A stretch of 15,769 nucleotides of DNA from Methanosarcinales archaeon (GTDB taxonomy: Archaea; Halobacteriota; Methanosarcinia; Methanosarcinales; Methanocomedenaceae), in contig DAOUWY010000018.1 in the NCBI GenBank assembly GCA_030666885.1, forward strand, positions 1-15,769, in the 5' to 3' direction. A program made the translations under genes and the position numbers. Positions 5,894 through 12,436 of this stretch are shown here, piece by piece (position 1 is the first letter of the stretch; every line of letters begins with the position of its first letter). Below the pieces are notes generated by a model. It was not told the origin of the DNA. It worked only from the letters and a program-made list of their open reading frames with translations, and did no database searches.

Positions 5894-6406
5894 ATGGAAC
5901 CCCGACCCCTGGACAAGCTTACAACCCTCGATATTCCAACCACCCTGCGAATATGTGCAGGAACGGACGGTTCGGTTACATACCTGCTGGAAGTCATGAC
6001 AAAGCAACATGTAGATGTTGTGACCGGTATCCAGGAAGTGGGAGAGGCTACAAAAGCAGAGGCAAAACTGCTTGACATCAGATCGGGCGACCTTGTGAAC
6101 CACAGGGAGGTCGTACTTGAGGTTTCCGGGAAACCATATGTGTTCGCCCGCTCACTTGCCCCCATAGACCTGATGCCGGGGGGCATGAAGGCTGACCTGA
6201 TACGTGCCGACATCCCAATAGGGCGGATATTGAGGAAATACAAGTTAGAGACTAGAAGGGATATCCTCAATATCGTAATGAAGAACGGAGAGGGAGTTTT
6301 CAGTGGTGTTAAAGTGCTGTCCAGGGAATATAATATCATACACGCCGGGCGTGTCTTAATGTGGATAAATGAACAATTCCCTGTAGATGACAGATGGGAA
6401 CCATAG
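5894..6406 (+). CDS. DUF98 chorismate-lyase-like protein
   Basis: 170 residues. The pattern ICAGTDGSVTYLLEVMTKQ, then GDLVNHREVVL, YVFARSLAPIDLMP and IPIGRILRKYKLETRR follows the archaeal DUF98 family, which shares the chorismate pyruvate-lyase (UbiC)/UTRA fold. Chorismate lyases release pyruvate from chorismate to give 4-hydroxybenzoate. Methanogens make no ubiquinone but need an aromatic acid for the methanopterin arm, so a role in 4-hydroxybenzoate supply is a reasonable guess, not shown here. I chose ATG 5894 because AGGTG at 5884-5888 lies five bases upstream; GTG 5888 is in frame but overlaps that site. The gene follows the DUF5611-like gene by 24 bases, and its stop is 17 bases from the convergent DUF2111 stop. 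Active-site residues could not be assigned with certainty. Confidence 0.75.
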   Translation: MEPRPLDKLTTLDIPTTLRICAGTDGSVTYLLEVMTKQHVDVVTGIQEVGEATKAEAKLLDIRSGDLVNHREVVLEVSGKPYVFARSLAPIDLMPGGMKADLIRADIPIGRILRKYKLETRRDILNIVMKNGEGVFSGVKVLSREYNIIHAGRVLMWINEQFPVDDRWEP

Positions 6407-6423
6407 ATCGACTGCCTGCTGCA

Positions 6424-6831
6424 TTAAGGCGTGGAGACCCTGGATTTCAGGATTTCACTTACCTGGTTGACTATCTCAGGATAATCTCCAAACGCTGCTC
6501 CCAGGTCAACAGTACCGACCACATCCACAATTCCTATAGCAGCAATTCCATATCCGTCTTCATTTTTAATGGTGGTCACCGCTACAGGTATGCCGGAATA
6601 ATCCCCTGTCCTGGGGATGGATTTGATTGTTGAGTTGGTCTCAAGTGCCTTTTCCAGAGTAGGTCCGGTATATTTATAGTCCAGTACTTTACCTTTTTCA
6701 ATCCTCACACCAGGGTTGTTCAGCGTTCGCATGGTGATGGGAAGTCCCAACAATTCATGAATTGCCTTTGCAATCGGTACGATCTCCTTGCTAGTGGAAT
6801 TAGCTGTGATTGTTATGCCAAGATATTCCAT
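6424..6831 (-). CDS. DUF2111 family protein of methanogens
   Basis: 135 residues from ATG 6831. The sequence contains PIAKAIHELLGLPITMRT, PGVRIEKGKVLDYKYTGP, then SIPRTGDYSGIPVAVTTI and AAIGIVDVVGTVDLGAAFGD, which follow the DUF2111 pattern found mostly in methanogenic archaea. The fold looks like a small PAS/GAF-like alpha-beta domain, with hydrophobic strands ending in IGIVDVVGTVD; the function is unknown. GTG 6840 is also in frame, but GGAG at 6840-6843 lies 8 bases before ATG 6831 and overlaps that GTG, so the ATG is preferred. A TATA element lies just upstream. The gene is downstream of the glycosyltransferase on the same strand (147-bp gap with its own promoter) and convergent with DUF98. 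Confidence 0.75.
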   Translation of the reverse strand: MEYLGITITANSTSKEIVPIAKAIHELLGLPITMRTLNNPGVRIEKGKVLDYKYTGPTLEKALETNSTIKSIPRTGDYSGIPVAVTTIKNEDGYGIAAIGIVDVVGTVDLGAAFGDYPEIVNQVSEILKSRVSTP

Positions 6832-6863
6832 AATTTTCACTCCGATAATTGATACTATTACTG

Positions 6864-6875
6864 AAATATATATAG
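6864..6875 (-). promoter_or_regulatory. TATA box of the DUF2111 gene
   Basis: CTATATATATTT on the minus strand, centred about 26 bases before 6844. That would give a very short leader, just long enough to include the GGAG ribosome-binding site ahead of ATG 6831. Confidence 0.42.
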
Positions 6876-6957
6876 ACCAATATTGAAATACCTTTCCAGG
6901 GATGCCGTAGATCGTATTATCCCAAAACCATATTACAATTTCACCAGACCTTCCTCG

Positions 6958-6962
6958 AAAAA
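6958..6962 (-). terminator. Possible oligo(dT) terminator of the glycosyltransferase
   Basis: A T5 run on the minus strand, about 20 bases after the stop codon, is flanked by TTCC and GGAA that could form a short stem. Archaeal termination often needs only T-runs. Weak evidence. Confidence 0.25.
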
Positions 6963-6978
6963 TCCGGAACGAACAGAT

Positions 6979-8538
6979 CTAATGCAGCACCTGCTGGTAT
7001 ACTTCAATGGTCTTATCCGAGATATCCTTCCAGCTAAAGTCTGAGATCACTCTATCCCTTCCTTTTTTGCCCATTCTGCAGCGCTTTTCAGGGTCGTGGT
7101 ATAACTTAGCGATCGCCTCTGAAAGACCTTCATCACTTCTCGGCTCAACCAGAAGCCCTGTCCTGTTATGGTCTATGATATCAGGCATCCCGCCAGTCCG
7201 GATTCCAACACACGGTGTCTCGCATGCCATGGCCTCCAGGAGGACAATACCGAACGGCTCATATACACTTGGCAGCACGAACACGTCGGAAAGGGAATGT
7301 AACTTGACGAGTTCTCCCCTACTAACACGAGGGAGGCAAAGGATGTGTTTTTCATTGCAAATATCCTGATGGCCGACCATGACAAGCATGATCTCAGGTA
7401 TCTGGCTTGCAAGTTTCTTCACGGCATTGACCAGGTACTTCACACCCTTTTGCGGATCATCCCTGCCGATGAACAGCACGACAAACCTGTTATCAAGCTG
7501 GTATTTCCTGCGGATATCATCCGCATCCTGTCGCTTGAAGACTGCAGTATCCACGCCGTTGGGTATGACAGTGATCTTGTTGTAATTGATACCAAAGGTC
7601 TGGTTTAGTTCTCTTCTCATATATCTTGATACTGCAATGAACCTGTCCACCTTATCCACCACATTATGCTCCATAACAACACTCAGCCTGTATGGCTTGA
7701 GCCGGTTTATCTCGGTACTGTGAGCCGTCATCACCAGTGGCAGTCCGGTGTCATTTTTAGCTTCTGTTGCAGCCATCTGGATTAATCCTCCATGCGAGTG
7801 CAGCAGGTCAAGTTCTGCATTCGAAAGATGTTCCTCTACCATCCCTGCCACATTGAAATTGGTCATGACCCTTTCAAAATCCCTACTGGAATAGTTCGAT
7901 GCCGGTACTAAATATTTAGATGAATTGGGAAGATATACACTTCCTGCATTCTGGCCGTATAATCCTTCGACATGTGGTGTAATTCCAAAGATCGGGTTAA
8001 GTTTTCTTTGCATATATCCTGATTCCGGATTGAACCGGTCCACCTTATCAACCACATTCTGTTTAATAAAAACGCCCAGCTTATCTGGTTTGGGCCTGCT
8101 GATGTCGGTATCATGCTGAGTCATCACCGGAGACAGTTGTGTGCCATTTTTTACTACTGTTTCGGCCATCCGGACCAATTCTTCTTGTGAATGCAGCAGG
8201 TCAACTTTAGTATTATTATTATTATTATTATTTGAAAGATGGTTATCTATCATCCCGGGCACATTGAAATTTCTCAATTTCCTTTCAAACATATTATATG
8301 AATGGTTCGATGCAGGCAGAACAGGTTTCGATGACCGGTGTACAAACACATTTCCTGCTTTCCCGCACTCCAATCCTTCCACATGTGATGTAAATACATG
8401 CACTTGCCGGATACTCTCTGCAAGATGTCTTGTCAGTTCGGTTACATGGACCCCAACCCCTCCATAAATTTTCGGTGGGAATTCATACGAGAGAAAACCC
8501 ACACTAATGTCATTTGTTTTTTGCTGTCTTGTTGCCAT
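6979..8538 (-). CDS. GT4 glycosyltransferase (glycogen-synthase-like) with an internal duplication
   Basis: 519 residues. N-terminal GT-B start SYEFPPKIYGGVGVHVTELT (17-36) is typical of sugar-nucleotide alpha-glucan synthases of the GlgA/GT4 group. The C-terminal Rossmann domain carries IPNGVD (325-330), IGRDDPQKG (357-365), and the donor-binding VYEPFGIVLLEAMACETP (425-442) with GIRTGG. The usual length is about 390 residues; the excess is a tandem copy. Residues 51-187 and 188-318 align along their length, one copy having a 7-Asn insertion. The second copy keeps the expected LLHSHGGLIQMAA, VMTAHSTEI and RFIAVSRYMRREL; the first has LLHSQEELVRMAE, VMTQHDTDI and RFNPESGYMQRKL, so it has probably lost its catalytic role. 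ATG 8538 follows an AGGA by 10 bases. The gene is divergent from a GH15 glucosidase, suggesting glycogen-like glucan synthesis; a different glycan is possible. Confidence 0.85.
   Translation of the reverse strand: MATRQQKTNDISVGFLSYEFPPKIYGGVGVHVTELTRHLAESIRQVHVFTSHVEGLECGKAGNVFVHRSSKPVLPASNHSYNMFERKLRNFNVPGMIDNHLSNNNNNNNTKVDLLHSQEELVRMAETVVKNGTQLSPVMTQHDTDISRPKPDKLGVFIKQNVVDKVDRFNPESGYMQRKLNPIFGITPHVEGLYGQNAGSVYLPNSSKYLVPASNYSSRDFERVMTNFNVAGMVEEHLSNAELDLLHSHGGLIQMAATEAKNDTGLPLVMTAHSTEINRLKPYRLSVVMEHNVVDKVDRFIAVSRYMRRELNQTFGINYNKITVIPNGVDTAVFKRQDADDIRRKYQLDNRFVVLFIGRDDPQKGVKYLVNAVKKLASQIPEIMLVMVGHQDICNEKHILCLPRVSRGELVKLHSLSDVFVLPSVYEPFGIVLLEAMACETPCVGIRTGGMPDIIDHNRTGLLVEPRSDEGLSEAIAKLYHDPEKRCRMGKKGRDRVISDFSWKDISDKTIEVYQQVLH
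7585..8388 (-). repeat. Tandem internal duplication of about 400 bp inside the glycosyltransferase gene
   Basis: Copy 1 is 8388-7978 and copy 2 is 7977-7585, in gene order. Both encode HVEGL, PASN, FER, NFNV-GM, HLSN, DLLHS, VVDKVDRF and FGI in the same order and spacing. DNA similarity is still obvious across the copies, including GGTTCGATGC and CACATTGAAATT on the plus strand, so the event is not ancient, but the copies differ throughout. Confidence 0.88.
8212..8232 (-). repeat. Seven-unit trinucleotide repeat encoding poly-Asn
   Basis: Seven ATT units on the plus strand read as seven AAT (Asn) codons in the glycosyltransferase (residues 103-109). The repeat lies in copy 1 of the internal duplication at a place where copy 2 has none. 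Confidence 0.9.
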
Positions 8539-8551
8539 TTATTTATTTTCC

Positions 8552-8569
8552 TGTGCAAAATCCTGCACA
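8552..8569 (-). promoter_or_regulatory. Small hairpin in the glycosyltransferase leader
   Basis: TGTGCA and TGCACA form a perfect 6-bp stem with a 6-base loop, ending 13 bases before the start codon on the minus strand. One AGGA lies in the stem-loop and a second one overlaps its 3' foot, so folding could affect ribosome access. Nearby, GCTCGC is directly repeated at 8578-8583 and 8588-8593. Confidence 0.3.
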
Positions 8570-8601
8570 ATTAATTGCTCGCTAACGCTCGCAGTTACTA
8601 A

Positions 8602-8628
8602 AGTATATGAAGTAATATACTGTATACA
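8602..8628. promoter_or_regulatory. Operator-like palindromes in the glycosyltransferase/GH15 divergent region
   Basis: AGTATAT (8602-8608) and ATATACT (8615-8621) form a perfect 7-bp inverted repeat with a 6-base gap, directly abutting the palindrome TGTATACA (8621-8628). On the minus strand this coincides with the TATA-like elements best placed to drive the glycosyltransferase gene. Confidence 0.38.
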
Positions 8629-8684
8629 ATTGAAAAACCCCTGATTTCAATCACTTGACAATTATCACTCAATAATTAACACAT

Positions 8685-8713
8685 AATATAACATACAATA
8701 TAACACTAATATA
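8685..8713 (+). promoter_or_regulatory. Promoter of the GH15 gene with phased AATATA repeats
   Basis: AATATAACA occurs at 8685-8693 and again at 8697-8705, and AATATA at 8708-8713, with 11-12-base spacing (about one helical turn). The first copy can act as the TATA box, with a start near 8714 and a leader of about 19 bases holding AAAGGT before ATG 8733. The others may be decayed or alternative TATA sites or a regulator-binding array. Confidence 0.38.
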
Positions 8714-8732
8714 CGTTAAAGGTTATGATAAA

Positions 8733-10676
8733 ATGCCAAAACCTCTTGTAGTCGGAAATGGGTCCTTGCTGGTGAACCTTGACTGGAACGCAAGCATACG
8801 GGATATGTACTTTCCTCATGTAGGGGATGAGAACCACGTTAACGGCCACCACTGCCGGGTAGGAGTGGTGGTAGAAGGGAAAAACCCGGGATTGGTATCC
8901 CTTATAGGAGATGACTGGGTCTCCAGGCTTGGTTATAAGAAAGATACACTAGTAACCGACTCCTGCTTCCGCAACGACCGGCTTGATATTGATCTGAGGT
9001 TTAACGAATGCGTGCATCCTTTCGAAAATGTGTTCATTCGCAGGATAACAATAACCAACACTGACACAGAGGATATCGAACTGAAGCTCCTTTTCTCTCA
9101 TGACATTGCACTTTATGAAAATCCTATAGGGGATACAGGAGTATATGACCCTGCATTGGAGTCTATAATACATTACCAGCGCTGCCGCTATTTCCTTATC
9201 AATGGCTCACCACACTTTGACCAGTATGAAATAGGACCAAAAGGAGATAACGAATCTGGTTTAATACACTCGGCAGAGCTTAATATGAACTCTATACAGG
9301 TAGGGGCAGTGAACAGTTTTGTCAGGTTCTCCCAGCATCTTGCGGCCGGTGAGACAAAAACACTGTATTACTGGATAGCTGCCGGAAAAACATTTTATGA
9401 TGTCAAGCGGCTCAATGAACTGGTAACTGAAAGAACTCCCGAACAAATGATAGCCGAAAGCGGGCAATATTTTCATTCATGGGTGAATAAAGAGAAATTT
9501 GACTTTTTTGACCTTCCGGTGAAGGTGGCTGACCTGTTCAAACACAGCCTGCTGATCATGCGGTCCCAGATCGACAATGGTGGGGCGATCATCGCTGCCA
9601 ATGATAGTGATATCCTTGAACGGTTCAACATGGATTCATACAGTTATATGTGGCCGAGGGACAGTGCGTTCATTGCCATGTCAATGGATATGGCATGTTA
9701 TTCCGGAATTGTGCATAAGTTTTTCCATTACTGTCAGGATCTTATCAGTGAACATGGATATTTCCTGCAGAAGTACAATCCTACAGGTACCTTGGCAAGC
9801 GGCTGGATGCCCTGGCTCACTCCTGAGGGACATGTACAACTTCCAATACAGGAAGACAGTACTGCCCTTATAATCGTGTCCCTGTGGAACCATTATAAAA
9901 CTACCAGGTCTATTGCAATGATCGACCAGCTCTATAATTCCATGATAAAACCGGCTGCCGAGTTCATGACAAGATACCGTGATCCTGCAACCGGGCTTCC
10001 AAGACCCAGTTATAACTTATGGGAAGAGCATAGAGCTGTCCATACCTATACATCTTCGACCGTATACGCGGGCCTGAAGTGTGCAGCCGGATTTGCACGG
10101 TTGTACGGGGATGTTGACCTTGCAGGGAAATACAGTACGGCTGCCGATGAGATAAAAACAGGGATCGAGATACATCTGTATGATGAAGAACTGGGGCGGT
10201 TCCTGCGCAGCATCGATCCGTGGGATGATACTGTTGATGCCAGCCTGTATGCTGTTTCCCAGTTCAAGGTGCTACCCCCGGATGATGTAAGGGTGGTCAA
10301 TACAATGAAGGCTATTGAGGAGAAACTCTCAGTAAAGACGGATATTGGTGGCATTGCCCGGTTTTACGGAGATGAGTACCACCAGGAATTTGAGTACGAT
10401 CCTGAGATAATACCAGGCAATCCCTGGTTTATTTGTACCCTATGGGTCGCTCAGTGGTATATCCATAAGGCAAAGAACACCCGTGACCTGCAAAAACCAG
10501 AGGAGATCCTGGTATGGGTAACCGAGCGTGCTACCCAGACCGGTATTCTGGCAGAGCAGTTGAATCCCTTTGACGGAAGTCCTTTAAGTGTCAGCCCGCT
10601 TACGTGGGCTCATGCCACTTTTGTTATTACGGTTCTGTCTTTTGTCGGGAAGGCGAGGTTGCTGGAGAAGAAGTGA
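8733..10676 (+). CDS. GH15 glucan 1,4-alpha-glucosidase (glucoamylase-like)
   Basis: 647 residues, the normal size for archaeal/bacterial GH15 enzymes. Residues 1-250 form the N-terminal beta-sandwich domain (starting KPLVVGNGSLLVNLDWNASI). The (alpha/alpha)6 catalytic domain follows, with YSYMWPRDSAF (304-313), the acid motif NLWEEH (Glu431/Glu432) and the probable base Glu608 in LAEQLNP, then SPLTWAHA (621-628). GH15 enzymes release glucose from the non-reducing ends of alpha-1,4-glucans; some archaeal members act on trehalose instead, which cannot be excluded. No signal peptide is visible, so it should act in the cytosol on stored glucan, opposite to the divergently transcribed glycosyltransferase. 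A weak AAAGGT lies 9-10 bases before the ATG. Confidence 0.92.
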   Translation: MPKPLVVGNGSLLVNLDWNASIRDMYFPHVGDENHVNGHHCRVGVVVEGKNPGLVSLIGDDWVSRLGYKKDTLVTDSCFRNDRLDIDLRFNECVHPFENVFIRRITITNTDTEDIELKLLFSHDIALYENPIGDTGVYDPALESIIHYQRCRYFLINGSPHFDQYEIGPKGDNESGLIHSAELNMNSIQVGAVNSFVRFSQHLAAGETKTLYYWIAAGKTFYDVKRLNELVTERTPEQMIAESGQYFHSWVNKEKFDFFDLPVKVADLFKHSLLIMRSQIDNGGAIIAANDSDILERFNMDSYSYMWPRDSAFIAMSMDMACYSGIVHKFFHYCQDLISEHGYFLQKYNPTGTLASGWMPWLTPEGHVQLPIQEDSTALIIVSLWNHYKTTRSIAMIDQLYNSMIKPAAEFMTRYRDPATGLPRPSYNLWEEHRAVHTYTSSTVYAGLKCAAGFARLYGDVDLAGKYSTAADEIKTGIEIHLYDEELGRFLRSIDPWDDTVDASLYAVSQFKVLPPDDVRVVNTMKAIEEKLSVKTDIGGIARFYGDEYHQEFEYDPEIIPGNPWFICTLWVAQWYIHKAKNTRDLQKPEEILVWVTERATQTGILAEQLNPFDGSPLSVSPLTWAHATFVITVLSFVGKARLLEKK

Positions 10677-10685
10677 AGGAGGAAT

Positions 10686-10717
10686 AAAAGTGGAAGTGTA
10701 GCTGCAGGCTTACTTTT
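10686..10717 (+). terminator. Possible terminator after the GH15 gene
   Basis: AAAAGT (10686-10691) and ACTTTT (10712-10717) can pair across a 20-base loop, extended by two G-T pairs, just after the stop codon. The right arm ends in a T4 run. The rest of the 208-base gap to the next gene shows no gene; a TATA-like CATAAATAC at 10818-10826 may serve the signalling operon. Confidence 0.25.
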
Positions 10718-10884
10718 CCCTGACGAAATTAAAGGAATGTCTTACCCGGTGTTCCCATGTTGAGTTGGGAGGATTACGTTGAAATCCATTTGGAGCCCGG
10801 GCAGTTCAGCGGCCTTCATAAATACACTTAGGTAGTATTGTTCCTGCCATAATGAGACAGTAAATAGAAAGAGAAGGAAATCAG

Positions 10885-12417
10885 ATGGAAATAAAAAAGA
10901 ACGCTCTGATAGATAGTTATGCCCGGAGTATGGGCATAAAAGCAGCTAAAGACCTGATCACAGAAAAAATAAAAAGCGCTGCACTGGAGGAAAAAGAACA
11001 CTACACCGAAGAAGAGACAGCCAGGATATATAGTGAGTTGATAAAGGAGGGGGGTTCAATCAGTACAGTTGCGCAAAATCTTATGTTTCAATTAGAGCGA
11101 AAGAGGTCAAAAGAGCAGATATTGCTACTTGATAATATTGAAAACCAGATATGGTGTCTGACTGATAAAAAGACCTATGGTATCGTAAACGAAGCCCATG
11201 CAAAATTCCTAGGCTTGGAAAAGGAGGATTTGGAAAGAAGGGATCTGTACGACATAATTAATGGGGAAGAAGCCGATGTTTGCATTGCTAATAATAAAGA
11301 AGTCTTTGAGAAGAAAAAGCAATCACATACAGAGGAATGGGTTAAGAATGGGAGAGGGGAAACGCGTTTACTATCTATTACAAGGACACCGAAATTAGGT
11401 GATAAAGGTGATGTCGAATATGTGGTCTGTACAGCAGAAGACATCACTAAGCGCAAGCAAGTTGAGGAGGCGCTGCTTGAGAGTGAAGAAAAATTCCGTT
11501 TGCTGGCAGAGAATTCTATTGATTGTATCTGGATGCTGGATAAAAAGCTGAGATTTACTTATCTAAGCCCTTCTGCGGAAAGAATAATGGGCTCTAAACC
11601 TGAAGACTTGGTTGGTACAAAACTAAGCTCGCATTTAAAGAAAAAAGAATTTCTTAAGATTGCTGCTCTAAGTGCCGAATACATTAAAAATTATAAGACT
11701 TCTCCGCTTGTTGTTACCCTAAAAACCAAAATGCTTAACAGCAAGAAAGAAGAAGTAAATGTGGAAATTTCCAGTAAGTTGCTTCTCAATAGTCAGGGTA
11801 AGCTAATCGGTCTTCAGGGAACAACAAGAGACATCACCGAGCGCAAGCAGGCAGAAGAAGCGCTATGGGAGAGCGAGGAGAAATTTAAAAAACTGACAGA
11901 ACAGTTGCCTATTGCACTGGCAGTTATAGACAAAAATGAAAACACAGAGTATGCGAATAGTAAATATTTGGAGACAATTGGATATTTTTATGACACTCCA
12001 AATTTAGCAGATTGGTTCCTTCGCGCTTATCCTGACGAAGAATACCGAAAATTGGCTATCAAAAAGTGGTATGAAGATATTGAAAAGTCGACAATGGAAG
12101 GAAATGAGGTAGAACCATCTGAATACAATGTAACCTGCAAAGATGGTAAAGTGAGGGTAATGGAGATTTCCGGAACCTGGATAAGTGATAAACTCGTGAC
12201 AATATTTAACGACGTCACAGAGCGGGTGCATGTAGAGGCAGAACTCCAAAAACTCAATGAGAAACTTGAACAGCGTTTCAATGAACGAACAGCCGAACTT
12301 AAGAAAAATAACAAAGAACTTGAGCGCATGGTCAAAGCTTTTACAGGGCGCGAGATACGGATGGTTGAACTGAAAGAAATAATAAAAGACCTTGAAGAAC
12401 AATTAGCATCCAGGTAA
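10885..12417 (+). CDS. Triple-PAS signalling protein without a kinase domain
   Basis: 510 residues, no membrane segment. An N-terminal helical region (1-76) is followed by three PAS domains at about 78-192, 200-322 and 332-448. Each ends in the usual PAC-type strand and linker (AEDITKRKQVEEALLESEEK, RDITERKQAEEALWESEEK, NDVTERVHVEAELQ). The C-terminus (448-510) is a coiled coil ending GREIRMVELKEIIKDLEEQL. This short end motif recurs, from memory, in other archaeal and bacterial PAS or receiver proteins without kinase domains. No HisKA, HATPase, GGDEF or DNA-binding domain is present, so it probably senses a small ligand or redox state and acts by protein contact with the kinase encoded next. 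AAGGA lies about 8 bases before the ATG. The gap to the kinase gene is 19 bases, so the two are very likely one operon. Confidence 0.85.
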   Translation: MEIKKNALIDSYARSMGIKAAKDLITEKIKSAALEEKEHYTEEETARIYSELIKEGGSISTVAQNLMFQLERKRSKEQILLLDNIENQIWCLTDKKTYGIVNEAHAKFLGLEKEDLERRDLYDIINGEEADVCIANNKEVFEKKKQSHTEEWVKNGRGETRLLSITRTPKLGDKGDVEYVVCTAEDITKRKQVEEALLESEEKFRLLAENSIDCIWMLDKKLRFTYLSPSAERIMGSKPEDLVGTKLSSHLKKKEFLKIAALSAEYIKNYKTSPLVVTLKTKMLNSKKEEVNVEISSKLLLNSQGKLIGLQGTTRDITERKQAEEALWESEEKFKKLTEQLPIALAVIDKNENTEYANSKYLETIGYFYDTPNLADWFLRAYPDEEYRKLAIKKWYEDIEKSTMEGNEVEPSEYNVTCKDGKVRVMEISGTWISDKLVTIFNDVTERVHVEAELQKLNEKLEQRFNERTAELKKNNKELERMVKAFTGREIRMVELKEIIKDLEEQLASR

Positions 12418-12436
12418 AACAAGAGGGATTAATGTT

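Noticed and set aside
5818..6339. A 173-codon minus-strand frame opposite the DUF98 gene
   Set aside because: The plus-strand DUF98 protein matches a known family and has a ribosome-binding site. The antisense product is Ser/Thr/Arg-rich noise.
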